From positions 1-64,000 of the forward strand of contig QXXE01000002.1 in assembly GCA_009911355.1 (NCBI GenBank): a DNA stretch of 64,000 bases. Direction: 5' to 3'. A program made the position numbers and the translations under genes. The notes under the pieces were generated by a model, which saw only the letters and a list, made by a program, of their open reading frames with translations, was not told the DNA's origin and ran no database searches. Origin of the DNA: Clostridiaceae bacterium. GTDB lineage: Bacteria; Bacillota; Clostridia; Oscillospirales; Butyricicoccaceae. Positions 25,604 to 34,324 of this stretch are shown here, one piece after another; the first letter of the stretch is position 1, and each line of letters begins with the position of its first letter.

Positions 25604-26340
25604 ATGAAGAAGCGAAACGCATTTGAGCTCAAGCTGTTCATGGCGCTGCTGATGGTGCTTGACCATCTTGGGCATATCCCAGGGCTGCTTCCTCCGTGGC
25701 TGGTGGGGCTGTTCCATGCGGCGACCCGCTGTGTCGGCGCATGGTTCGCGTATGCGGCAGTGGAAGGGCTGCTGCACATGCGCAGCCGTCCACATTATAT
25801 CCTGCGCCTGTTCGGGTGGGCGGCGTTCATGGCGGCGGGCAACTGGGTTTATAACCAGATCGCCATGCCGCGGGGGCTGCACCTGTCGAACAATATTTTC
25901 CTGACGCTGGGGCTGGGCGCGCTGTGTCTCGCGCTGCTGGACTGGCGGCTGGCGCGGCGCATCCCGTGTGGCAGCGGGCGGCGGGGGTGCTTGCGGCGGT
26001 TGCGGCGGCGCTCGGCGGCGTCCTGTTTGCCGAGGGCGGCGTCGTGCTGCTGCCCTTGATGCTGATTGCCTGGTTTTTCCAGGGGCGGCTGCGGCTGGTG
26101 CTGTATGTGGCGCTCTCGCTGCTGCTGTTTGTGCCCGCTGTGCAAATCTATCCAACGGTGGGCGAAACGCTGTCCATGCTGGCTTTCAACTCCGAATTCC
26201 TGTTCCTCACGGTTCTGCCCTTCCTTGCGTTGTACAGTGGGGAGCGCGGCCCTGGCGGGCGGTTTGCAAAATACTTCTTTTATGGATTTTACCCGCTCCA
26301 GCTCCGGCTGATCGGGGCTTTGACGCTGTTTGCTGCGTAA
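25604..26340 (+). pseudogene. TraX-like membrane protein, frameshifted
   Basis: The first part (25604 on) starts MKKRNAFELKLFMALLMVLDHLGHIPG, the usual TraX-family opening, with helices and a CVGAWFAYAAVEG loop. The frame then breaks at about 25965. A second frame continues with VWQRAAGVLAAVAAALGGVLF and ends with FYGFYPLQLRLIGAL, which is the usual TraX C-terminus. Adding one base after position 25965 would restore a single protein of about 245 residues. TraX acetylates pilin in F plasmids; chromosomal Firmicutes copies have no known role. This may be a real mutation or a sequencing error. Confidence 0.75.
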
Positions 26341-26445
26341 GCAAACATGCCGCCCTGCCTGTTGGTTCCCGCCTTTCCCAGCAGGATTTCCCTCGGATGA
26401 AGGCGGCAGGGAACGGGGAAGCTAGGGGAAACGGAGGTGCTGGCA

Positions 26446-26568
26446 ATGGATTTTTGGAAGGTTTTCGGGGAAACGGGCGAACCGATGGCGTACATGCTCT
26501 ACCGGCTGGGACAGAGGGGTGCAGATGCAGCAGATCAAACTCAAATGCCTCGTCATCCGCGAGGTTGA
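26446..26568 (+). CDS. yqzL: YqzL-like small protein
   Basis: The 40-residue protein starts MDFWKVFGETGEPMAYMLYR, which matches the short YqzL pattern (WKVF-x-TG-x-x-AY-L). In Bacillus yqzL also sits just upstream of recO. Its ribosome site is ACGGAGGTG. The 3' end overlaps the first 44 nt of recO in another frame, so the tail after about residue 25 is probably not conserved. Function unknown. Confidence 0.7.
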   Translation: MDFWKVFGETGEPMAYMLYRLGQRGADAADQTQMPRHPRG

Positions 26569-27301
26569 TTTCAGCGAGCACGACCGTTACATAACCGTGC
26601 TCACCGAGCACGGGCGCAAGCTGGAGGTGCTCTGCCGCGGCGTGCGCAGGAAGAACAAGGCCGGGGCTGCGGCGGCGCGGCTGTTCTGTTGGAGCGAATT
26701 GGAGCTGTTCGAGCGGCGGGGCAAATATGCGCTGGACGGCGCGTCGCTGATCAACTCCTTCTGGGGGGTGACGCAGGACGTCGAAGCGTATGCGCTGGCC
26801 TGCTACCTGGCGGAGCTGGCTGCCGCGATGAGCGACCCGGGCGAGGACGTGCCTGCGCTGACGCGGCTGTTCCTGGGGGCGCTGCACATGCTGAGCACGG
26901 GCAAGCGCGCGCCAGCGCTGGTCAAGCCTGCGTTTGAGCTGCGGCTGATGGCGGAGTCGGGCTTCCTGCCGCAGCTTGCACCCTGCGCGGTGTGCGGCGC
27001 GGAGCTGCGTGCGGACGGGGTATGGTTCTCTGTCCGGGCGGGTACGGCGGCTTGCGGGGGCTGCGCGGCGCGGCTTGGCGCGGATTACCGGCGGCTGCCG
27101 GAGGGGACGGCTGCGGCGATGCAGCACATCCTGACGAGCGAGCTGCGGAGGGTGTACGCGTTTACGCTGGGGGGCGATTCGCTGCGCGTACTCGGCGAGA
27201 TCTGCGAGGACTACGTGATCTACTACGCTGACAGGCTTTTTGACAGCCTGCGCTTTTATCACTCTCTATCCCAGCTGCCATTGCCGCAGCCACGCCGCTA
27301 G
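26525..27301 (+). CDS. recO: DNA repair protein RecO
   Basis: The 258-residue protein acts with RecF and RecR to load RecA on gaps. It has the N-terminal OB fold (IKLKCLVIREVDFSEHDRYITVLTEHGRK) and the zinc motif CAVCGAEL...CGGCAARL at about 158-190. The ATG at 26525 is taken as start with AGAGGGG upstream; a GTG six bases earlier is also possible. Position after era and yqzL is standard. Confidence 0.92.
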   Translation: MQQIKLKCLVIREVDFSEHDRYITVLTEHGRKLEVLCRGVRRKNKAGAAAARLFCWSELELFERRGKYALDGASLINSFWGVTQDVEAYALACYLAELAAAMSDPGEDVPALTRLFLGALHMLSTGKRAPALVKPAFELRLMAESGFLPQLAPCAVCGAELRADGVWFSVRAGTAACGGCAARLGADYRRLPEGTAAAMQHILTSELRRVYAFTLGGDSLRVLGEICEDYVIYYADRLFDSLRFYHSLSQLPLPQPRR

Positions 27302-27329
27302 GGGATGCTCTGGGTGCTGACCGTTCCGC

Positions 27330-27630
27330 TTCCGGCCCTGCGCGGGCAGCGCCAGGGGACGCTGTCCCCTGGACCCCTGCGATTTTTTTGGAAAAAAATC
27401 GAGTAAAAACTTTATCACGCCTGCGGGCGGGACGAAGGATTTTTAAGTTTATTTATATAGATATTTGCGATATTATTTCATTATTCAAAAAAACTTGCCG
27501 TCTTTTCATCCCCGTCCGGCCGCAGGCGACACACGGGGTTCCGGCCCGCATGCTCCGTATCCCCGCGCCCTGCGCGGTTCTCATGCGTGCCGGGGCTAGT
27601 CCCTTTGGCGCCGCTGTGGGGGCGGGCAAG
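27330..27630 (+). repeat. Two mosaic intergenic elements upstream of mutS2
   Basis: 27335-27436 is a copy of the 6158-type element (CCAGGGGACGCTGTCCCCTGG, A/T hairpin, GAGTAAAAACTTTATCACGC). 27530-27630 is related to the 19800 and 21535 elements. Between them is an AT-rich stretch (27437-27500). No gene is visible in the 27302-27657 gap. Confidence 0.65.
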
Positions 27631-27657
27631 ACGGCTTATCATGGAGAACAGGAGAAA

Positions 27658-30048
27658 ATGAATCAATTAGGCGAAAAATCACTGATGACGCTCGAATACA
27701 ACATCATTTTAGAGCGCCTTGCGTCCTGCGCGGCCTCCGCGAAAGCAAAAGAAGCAGCCCGCGCCCTGCGCCCGATCGCCGACCGCGAAGACGCGGCCCT
27801 TGCGATGCAGCAGACCACCGACGCGAAAAACCTGATGATCCGCAGCGGCTCCCCGTCGCTCGGCGGCATCCGCGAAGTGCTCCCGTCCCTCTCCCGCGCA
27901 GACCGGGGAGGCGTGCTCAATTTCCGCGAGCTGCTCGACGTTGCGTCGCTGCTGCAAACCGCCCGCCTCGCCCTCGGCTACGTCGCCGAAGAGGAGGACA
28001 AAACGACCCTTACCCCCGTGTTCCAGCGCCTGTCCGGCAACCGCGCCCTTGAAGAACGCATCACCTCCTCCATCCTCAGCGAAGAGGAGATGGCCGACGG
28101 CGCATCGCCCGAGCTGCTGCACATCCGCCGCGAGAAACGGCGCGTTTCGGGGAAGGTCCGCGAGGTGCTCGGGCGCATGGTGTCCGGCGAACGCGCTAAA
28201 TATTTGCAGGAAGCGCTGATTACCCAACGCGGCGGGCGCTTTGTCGTCCCCGTCAAGGCCGAGCACCGCAGCGAGGTTTCCGGCCTGGTGCATGACGTGT
28301 CGTCCTCCGGCGCGACCGTGTTTATCGAGCCCTCCCAGGTGGTTGAGATCAACAACCAGATCAAAGTCCTTGAGGGCCGCGAAGCTGCCGAGATCGAACG
28401 CATCCTGTCCGAGCTTTCGGCCGACGTTGCGGCCTGCCGCCTGTCTATTGAGACCGATTATGAAGCGCTGTGTACGCTCGACTTCATCTTTGCAAAGGCC
28501 AAGCTTTCCTTTGACCTGGATGCTGACGCGCCGCACCTTGTGCCCGAGGGCTACCATACCAAGCTGCTCCGCGCGCGGCACCCGCTGCTGAACCGCAAGA
28601 CCGCGGTGCCTGTCGACATTGAGATCGGCGGCGCTTACGACACGCTGGTCATCACGGGCCCCAACACCGGCGGCAAGACGGTTTCCCTGAAAACGCTCGG
28701 GCTTTTGAGCCTGATGGCCGCGTCCGGCCTGCATATTTCGGCAAGCGAGCTGTCCGAGGTCTGCATTTTTGAGAACGTTTATGCCGATATTGGCGACGAG
28801 CAGTCCATTGAGCAGAGCCTTTCGACCTTTTCCGCGCACATGAAGACCATTGTTTCCATTATGGACTGCTGCGGCCCCGGCGACCTTGTGTTGTTCGATG
28901 AGCTCGGCGCGGGCACCGACCCCGTCGAGGGCGCGGCGCTCGCCGTGTCCGTCATCGGCTACGCGCGGCAGATGGGCGCGCGGGTTGCGGCGACTACCCA
29001 CTATTCCGAGCTCAAGACCTTCGCTCTGACCACCGGCGGTGTGGAAAACGCGTCCTGTGAATTTGACGTGAAAACGCTGCGCCCGACCTTCCGCCTGCTG
29101 ACCGGCATCCCCGGCAAGTCGAACGCGTTTGCGATCGCCGCGCGCCTGGGGCTCCAGCCGGTAGTGCTGGAACGCGCGCGGGAACAGCTGTCCTCTGAAA
29201 GCACCCGCTTCGAGGACGTCATTGCCGAGCTTGAGCGCGAGCGGCGCGACCTCGAGCGCTACAAGGCCGAGGCCGAGCGCCTTCGCGCGGCGGCGCAGAG
29301 CGAGCGCGACAAGGCCGGTTCGCTGCGCGACAAAACGGCCGACGAAGCCGACCGCATCATTGAAGCGGCGCGCTCGAAGGCCGACGCGATCCTGAAGGAC
29401 GCGCGCATGACCGCCGAGACCGTCTTTGGCGAGCTTGACGAGATGAAGCGCGTCGCCAACGCCGACGCGAACGACAAGAACCTTGCGGCGGCGCGCGCGG
29501 CGCTGCGCGGGGTGATCACCCAGACCGAGAACGAGCTGCGCAAGGCGAAGGAAAAGCGTACCGTCGCGCCCGAGGAGATACGGCCGGTACGCCCGGGCGA
29601 CGAGGTGCAGCTGATCAATGTCTCGAACATCACCGCAACCGTGCTGACCGCGCCCGACCGGGACGGCAACGTGCAGGTACAGGCGGGCATCATGAAAATG
29701 ACGGTCAAGGAAAACGAGCTGCGCCCGGTACGCAAGCCGGAAAAGCCCAAGCCCAAGGCATTCCGCGCGGGTGCGGGCGGGGTGCGCGAGCTGCGGCTGG
29801 CGACCACGCCCAGTGAAATCGATGTGCGCGGCCTGTGTGCTGAGGAGGCCATCCTCGAGGTCGACCAGTTCATCTCGGGCGCGATCATGAGTGGGCATCC
29901 GTCGGTGCGCATCATCCACGGCAAGGGCACGGGCGTGCTCCGCGCGGCGATCCAGAACCACCTCAAGCGCAACAAGCGCTGCAAGACGGTACGCAACGGC
30001 GTATTTGGCGAGGGCGAGATGGGTGTGACCGTCGTCGAGTTCCGCTGA
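27658..30048 (+). CDS. mutS2: Endonuclease MutS2
   Basis: The 796-residue protein has the MutS-type core and clamp (1-310) and a P-loop GPNTGGKTVSLKTLG from about 334. Walker B is DLVLFDELGAGTDP and is followed by ATTHYSELK. A long coiled coil occupies about 515-610 (ERERRDLERYKAEAERLR), and a C-terminal Smr nuclease domain about 720-796 with VRIIHGKGTGVLR. MutS2 lacks the mismatch-reading domain; it suppresses recombination or, in Bacillus, rescues collided ribosomes. The ATG at 27658 has CAGGAG upstream; an N-terminal extension into the repeat is rejected. Confidence 0.95.
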   Translation: MNQLGEKSLMTLEYNIILERLASCAASAKAKEAARALRPIADREDAALAMQQTTDAKNLMIRSGSPSLGGIREVLPSLSRADRGGVLNFRELLDVASLLQTARLALGYVAEEEDKTTLTPVFQRLSGNRALEERITSSILSEEEMADGASPELLHIRREKRRVSGKVREVLGRMVSGERAKYLQEALITQRGGRFVVPVKAEHRSEVSGLVHDVSSSGATVFIEPSQVVEINNQIKVLEGREAAEIERILSELSADVAACRLSIETDYEALCTLDFIFAKAKLSFDLDADAPHLVPEGYHTKLLRARHPLLNRKTAVPVDIEIGGAYDTLVITGPNTGGKTVSLKTLGLLSLMAASGLHISASELSEVCIFENVYADIGDEQSIEQSLSTFSAHMKTIVSIMDCCGPGDLVLFDELGAGTDPVEGAALAVSVIGYARQMGARVAATTHYSELKTFALTTGGVENASCEFDVKTLRPTFRLLTGIPGKSNAFAIAARLGLQPVVLERAREQLSSESTRFEDVIAELERERRDLERYKAEAERLRAAAQSERDKAGSLRDKTADEADRIIEAARSKADAILKDARMTAETVFGELDEMKRVANADANDKNLAAARAALRGVITQTENELRKAKEKRTVAPEEIRPVRPGDEVQLINVSNITATVLTAPDRDGNVQVQAGIMKMTVKENELRPVRKPEKPKPKAFRAGAGGVRELRLATTPSEIDVRGLCAEEAILEVDQFISGAIMSGHPSVRIIHGKGTGVLRAAIQNHLKRNKRCKTVRNGVFGEGEMGVTVVEFR

Positions 30049-30059
30049 CCACGCCTGCT

Positions 30060-30155
30060 TCGCCTACGCCGCGCAGGGGCTCTGCCCCTGCACCCCGCGC
30101 CTGCGCGGCGGGCGCCAGAGGGGCTTGCCCCTCTGGACTCCCTTTCACCGCTGCG
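30060..30155 (+). repeat. Mosaic intergenic hairpin element
   Basis: It holds one unit of the GCAGGGGCTCTGCCCCTGC type joined to CCAGAGGGGCTTGCCCCTCTGG. A pyrimidine-rich tract with CGCCCTTTC repeats follows to about 30240. Confidence 0.7.
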
Positions 30156-30314
30156 GCGGGGACGGGGGCTGCTTTTTCTTTCTTCCGCCTTTCCGCCCTT
30201 TCCGCCCTTTCCGCCCCTCCTCCCCCCTCCCTACGGTATTTTTACAGTTTTATGACACTTTCGTGACCGGTTTGTTAAATATTTTCATAGATTTTGAACT
30301 TTTCCTGAATTGCC

Positions 30315-30343
30315 TTGCATTCGCGCCGCAAATTGCATATAAT
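30315..30343 (+). promoter_or_regulatory. Promoter of the second SLH gene
   Basis: TTGCAT (30315-30320), 17 nt, TATAAT (30338-30343). A leader of about 107 nt follows. Confidence 0.65.
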
Positions 30344-30349
30344 GGAAAC

Positions 30350-30456
30350 CAGCAAATCCCCCGTAGGTAGCCAACCGGCTGCGGATGGGGGAACTGTTTT
30401 TTCAGGCCGGGGGGCTGCCCCCTTGGCACGCCAACGCAGGACTGGGAGGGATTCCT
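30350..30456 (+). promoter_or_regulatory. Structured leader of the second SLH gene
   Basis: CAGCAAATCCCCC pairs with GGGGGAACTG (outer stem interrupted by an A-rich bulge). Inside it GTAGGTAGCC faces GGCTGCGGAT across an AACC loop. A second GC-rich hairpin (GGGGGGCTGCCCCC) follows, then the ribosome site GGGAGGG. The GTAGGTAGC piece recalls one arm of c-di-GMP-I riboswitches, but the other arm is absent. Unassigned. Confidence 0.4.
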
Positions 30457-32763
30457 ATGAAAAAGAAGCAAGTGATATGCAGCGCCCTTGCCGCTGCCAT
30501 GCTGCTCGGGACGGCTGTGCCGCCCGCCGGCGCGGCGCGGTTCCCGGACGCTTCCGGGCACTGGGGCGAATCAGCAATCGACCGTTGGAGCGGTTACGGC
30601 GTAATTGTCGGCGCAAACGGGCGTTTTAACCCGGATGACCCGATCACGCGCGGCGAGATGGCTTCCATCCTCGCGGGGATGCTGGGGCTTGAGGAGACCG
30701 CGCCCGACCATTATCCCGACCTCGGCGGCGGCTGGTATTCCCAGGCGATGCTCAAATGCGCCGCGGCAGGCATCCTCACCGGCGACGACCACGGCAGGAT
30801 GCGCCCGTATGACAACATCACCGGCGCGGAAATGGCTGTCATGCTGGTCAAGGCGCTCGACCTCGGGAAAATGGGCTCCTCTGGCTCCTATCTCCCGTCG
30901 TCTATCGGCTATTATAAGCCTTGGGCGCAGCCGTATATTACGGAAGTCGCTTCGCGCGGCATCCCGATTGGCAACGACGGCGGTGTGTTCCAGCCCATGC
31001 AGGCCACCAGCCGCGCGGCGGTTGTGTCCATGTTTGACCGCGCCGTCGGCACCTATATCAATGCCCCGGGCACCTACACCGCAAACGGCCTGACCATCGT
31101 CAACACCTCCGGGACGGTCACTCTGCGCGGCAATGCGTCCGGCGTGGTAGTCACCGGCGCTTCCGGCGGCGTGCGCCTGACCCTTGACGGCACTCGTGTC
31201 TCCGGCCCCATCGAAGTGCGCCCGGACAACGTCCAGCTGACCCTTGATGAAGCGCAGGTTTCCGGGGACGTCCGCGTCATGGGCCAGAAAGCCCGTGTGA
31301 ACCTGAACAACAAGGCCAAAGCCAATGATATCATCCTGGAGTCGGGCGCGCACGGCTCCTCGGTGTCCTTCGCGAAGGACACAACGGCGGGCACGGTCAC
31401 CTCTGACGCGCGGAACACCTCGCTTTCGGTTTCCGGCACCGTGGACAGCATCGGCCTGCTGGCAGGCGCGGCCTCTGCGACTGTCGAAGTCCGCTCCGGC
31501 GGCAAGGTGTCCTCCCTGACCTGCGACGCTGACAAGGCCGCCATCAAGGGCAGCGGCACCCTCAAGCGCGCCACAATTTCCGGCGATGACAACAAAATCG
31601 ATACCCGCGGCACCACCGTCCGCATTGAAAAGGGCGCGGCGAACACGCGCGTAAACGGCGTGAAAAAGAACCCCGGCACGACTACGAGCTCAGGATCCAG
31701 CTCCTCGGATAAGGACGATGACGACGACCGCAGCGACCGTTACTACATCGAATATTATGTCGCGCGCGACGGCTCGAACGACCGCTATGACTACTACACC
31801 CGCGAACGCGTCTACCGCGGCGACCGCCCCGACGGCGTGAGCACCCCCAGAGCCCCCGAAGGCTACAAGTTCGACGGGTGGTACACCAGCCGCAGTGGCT
31901 CGAAAAAGTTCGATTTCAGCACCCGCATCCGCGACGATTACACCCTTTACGGGCGCTGGGTGAAGAAAACAACTACCCCGGTAGACCCCGATCCCCCAAA
32001 GCCGGTCACAAAAACCTTCCAGGAGACCGTTGTGCTCACGAAATCGGACGCAAACAAGCTGGATTCCGCCGTTTGGGCAGGGAAGACCTACACGCTGGCA
32101 TTTGTTTCCGGCACTGACGCGGCGGCTGCGGAAGCTGCGCTTACTGAGCTCGCTGCCAAGCTGAAGGACGCGGCAAAGATCGAAGGCAGCACCGTAAAAA
32201 TCGGTGATCTGGATATTTCCGCCGCTGACGCTGCTGCGATTACCGCAAAAATCAAGGACGGCACCACCCCTGCCGGGAAATTGTTCCCCGACACGATCGT
32301 GACCGTCACCGGCACCAACGCGGGCGCGTACACTATCGTTTACAAAGCCCCTGAACCGCAGAAGCCGGAACCGGTTGACCCCGTTGTGACGGATACCGTA
32401 AAGGTTACGGTGGGGGACAAGGTCACGGCTGCGGCCTGGAACGGGACCACATATATGATTACCTTTGTGCACGACTGTACTGCCGAGCAGGCAAACACCG
32501 CGCTGACTGAGCTTGCAGGTTCCCTGAAAGCGGCGGTTCCGGAAAAAGCCGGGAACGAAATGACTGTGGGCACGCTGAAACTCACGAAAGACACAGCGGA
32601 GGCTGATATTCTGGCTGAACTCAAGAAAGGCGGTGCACCAAACGGCAGTACGAGCGTCACAGTCACTGGCACGAATGCTGCGGCATATACCATCGTTTAC
32701 CGTCTTGCCACACCGCCCACACCAACACCTCCCGCTGATTCCACCGCCTGGCAGACGCACTGA
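30457..32763 (+). CDS. SLH-domain surface protein (frameshifted near its 3' end)
   Basis: The frame gives 768 residues. A signal peptide (1-27, ending PPAGA) is followed by three SLH repeats (about 30-80, 88-138, 150-195). About 200-405 is a repetitive beta-rich stretch (TVTLRGNASGVVVTG; QLTLDEAQVSGDV). A Ser/Asp linker (SSSGSDKDDDDD-like) and a Listeria-Bacteroides repeat (FDGWYTSRSGSKKFDF) come next, then two ~110-residue domains each ending VTGTNA-AYTIVY. The protein should be cell-wall bound by its N-terminus. The frame stops after PPADSTAWQTH at 32761, but coding continues in another frame to 33218, so a one-base loss at about 32747 has probably cut it short. Confidence 0.8.
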   Translation: MKKKQVICSALAAAMLLGTAVPPAGAARFPDASGHWGESAIDRWSGYGVIVGANGRFNPDDPITRGEMASILAGMLGLEETAPDHYPDLGGGWYSQAMLKCAAAGILTGDDHGRMRPYDNITGAEMAVMLVKALDLGKMGSSGSYLPSSIGYYKPWAQPYITEVASRGIPIGNDGGVFQPMQATSRAAVVSMFDRAVGTYINAPGTYTANGLTIVNTSGTVTLRGNASGVVVTGASGGVRLTLDGTRVSGPIEVRPDNVQLTLDEAQVSGDVRVMGQKARVNLNNKAKANDIILESGAHGSSVSFAKDTTAGTVTSDARNTSLSVSGTVDSIGLLAGAASATVEVRSGGKVSSLTCDADKAAIKGSGTLKRATISGDDNKIDTRGTTVRIEKGAANTRVNGVKKNPGTTTSSGSSSSDKDDDDDRSDRYYIEYYVARDGSNDRYDYYTRERVYRGDRPDGVSTPRAPEGYKFDGWYTSRSGSKKFDFSTRIRDDYTLYGRWVKKTTTPVDPDPPKPVTKTFQETVVLTKSDANKLDSAVWAGKTYTLAFVSGTDAAAAEAALTELAAKLKDAAKIEGSTVKIGDLDISAADAAAITAKIKDGTTPAGKLFPDTIVTVTGTNAGAYTIVYKAPEPQKPEPVDPVVTDTVKVTVGDKVTAAAWNGTTYMITFVHDCTAEQANTALTELAGSLKAAVPEKAGNEMTVGTLKLTKDTAEADILAELKKGGAPNGSTSVTVTGTNAAAYTIVYRLATPPTPTPPADSTAWQTH

Positions 32764-33218
32764 AAGGCAGCGCAACTTCCATCACACTGAAAGAGAATAC
32801 GTCATATTCGTTAACCGCTGCGCAGGTGTCCGGTGTTACGGGTAAAACAGTTGTTTTGTCGACAGGTTCCAAACTGATATTCACGGATGCTACGGCAACC
32901 GTTACCGGCATAACTGTGAGCGGCGGCAAAGCAGTGTATCCCAAAATGGCCGAAGCCGCATTCCTGGCCGCGCTCAAAGACGGTGAAAACTATAAACCCG
33001 GTATCACGGTAGCCGGGCAGGAGATTACGATTACAACCGAAGCTGCAAGGACAGCGTTAAGTACCGCTGTGGGTGTTTCAGGAATTGCTGATGCCGGTAC
33101 AACCGCCGTATTAACACCTACCGCGGGGGACGAAACAAAAGCTACCGTTACAATTACGGATGGTGCGTCGTTCAATGTGACATATAACATTCCGTCAAAT
33201 CCCACTCCGACTCCATAA
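32748..33218 (+). pseudogene. Out-of-frame C-terminal part of the second SLH protein
   Basis: This frame reads LADALKGSATSITLKENTSY and continues through a third extracellular domain (TGKTVVLSTGSKLIF; ATVTITDGASFNVTYNI), ending SNPTPTP. It has no ribosome site or proper start. Joining it to the frame before 32747 with one added base gives a continuous protein of about 920 residues. Confidence 0.7.
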
Positions 33219-33233
33219 TAAACATTCCAACAT

Positions 33234-33269
33234 AAAACCGCACACCCCCTTTGGGGGGTGTGCGGTTTT
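33234..33269 (+). terminator. Terminator of the second SLH gene
   Basis: AAAACCGCACACCCCC / GGGGGTGTGCGGTTTT is a 16-bp near-perfect stem with a tiny loop, directly after the stop codon. Confidence 0.9.
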
Positions 33270-33359
33270 CTTGTAAACGGTGTCCAAAGACTTTCACCGC
33301 TTCGCCCGCCGTCCTTTCGGCGGGCGAAGCAGTCCGAACATACGGCAGCGGCGCACCAA

Positions 33360-33462
33360 TTTCCCGCCGCAGCGGAGAAAGGGAGTCCAGAGGGACTAGT
33401 CCCTCTGGCGCTCGCCGCGCAGGCGCGGGGTGCGGGGGCAGAGCCCCTGCCGCGCAGGCGCA
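33360..33462 (+). repeat. Mosaic intergenic hairpin element
   Basis: Nearly identical to 14488-14583: CCGCAGCGGAGAAAGGGAGT, CCAGAGGGACTAGTCCCTCTGG, then a CGCAGGCGCGGGGTGC segment. It lies between the converging SLH and ABC-permease genes. Confidence 0.75.
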
Positions 33463-33475
33463 GTGATGGAAGCGC

Positions 33476-34324
33476 TTACTTCGCAGCCAGACGGCGAGCC
33501 TTTGCTTCCATACGCTCACGGGTTACGTCGATGAGGACGGCGCCGATGATGCACGCCGCGATTGCGTCGGTATCAAACGGCTGGGTTGCGTTGGAGCCGT
33601 TGCAGATGCCGCTGCGGCCGATGGAAACCAGGCCGCCCAGCGCCGCCATCAGGCCGGACAGCGCGTAGCAGAAGGTCAGCACGTTCGCCGCGTTGATACC
33701 GGACAGGCGGGTAGCTTCCATGTTGCCGCCCGCGCAGTAGATCGAACGGCCGAGCGCCGTGCGGGTCAGGAACACGTGCATAATCAGGTACAGCACGACA
33801 ACCAGCAGGAACATTACCGGGATGCCGCCGCCGATTGCGGGGATGATGGTCTTGCTGCCCAGCCAGGTCACGCCTGCCGGGAAGTTGGAAACCATCTGCG
33901 AGCTGGTAACGATCAGGCCGAGGCCCCAGAGCACGTTCTTCATGCCCAGCGTGGAAACGAAGGGATGGGGCAGGTGCAGCCGGGTCAGCAGCAGGCCGTT
34001 GACCGTACCGACAACCAGGCCGGAGATCAGGATTACAACGATCATCATGAACGAATTGGTCATGCCCTTCTGTACCATCATACCTGCCATACAAGCGCAG
34101 AACGTTGCGTTTGCGCCGACCGAAAGGTCGATACCGGCGGTAATCAGGCAGAGCAGCATGCCGATGGCAAGCAGCGCGTTGAACGCCGTCTGCTTGAGTA
34201 CGTTCATTAGGTTGGTCATGCTTAAAAAGTTCGGCGAAGCAATCGCCAGGACCGCGCACAGCAGCAGCAGCGCGATCAGTACGCCCAGAGAGCTGGAGCC
34301 ATTTTTATTTTTACTCTTAATCAT
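33476..34324 (-). CDS. Ribose-type ABC transporter permease, internally shortened
   Basis: The 282-residue protein matches RbsC-family permeases through most of its length: LLCLITAGIDLSVGANATF, PHPFVSTLGMKNVLWGL, GRSIYCAGGNMEATRLSGIN and the DTDAIAACIIG box. After IIG a normal family member continues through a Gly-rich stretch and two helices. Here it jumps at once to the last helix end AVLIDVTRERMEAKARR. About 40 residues are missing compared with the usual 320. Whether it still forms a pore is doubtful. It overlaps the ATPase gene by 8 nt and is the last gene of the importer operon. Confidence 0.8.
   Translation of the reverse strand: MIKSKNKNGSSSLGVLIALLLLCAVLAIASPNFLSMTNLMNVLKQTAFNALLAIGMLLCLITAGIDLSVGANATFCACMAGMMVQKGMTNSFMMIVVILISGLVVGTVNGLLLTRLHLPHPFVSTLGMKNVLWGLGLIVTSSQMVSNFPAGVTWLGSKTIIPAIGGGIPVMFLLVVVLYLIMHVFLTRTALGRSIYCAGGNMEATRLSGINAANVLTFCYALSGLMAALGGLVSIGRSGICNGSNATQPFDTDAIAACIIGAVLIDVTRERMEAKARRLAAK

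Noticed and set aside
32826-33218. Independent 130-residue gene
   Set aside because: It lacks a ribosome site and continues the domain series of the upstream SLH protein, so it is treated as its frameshifted end.
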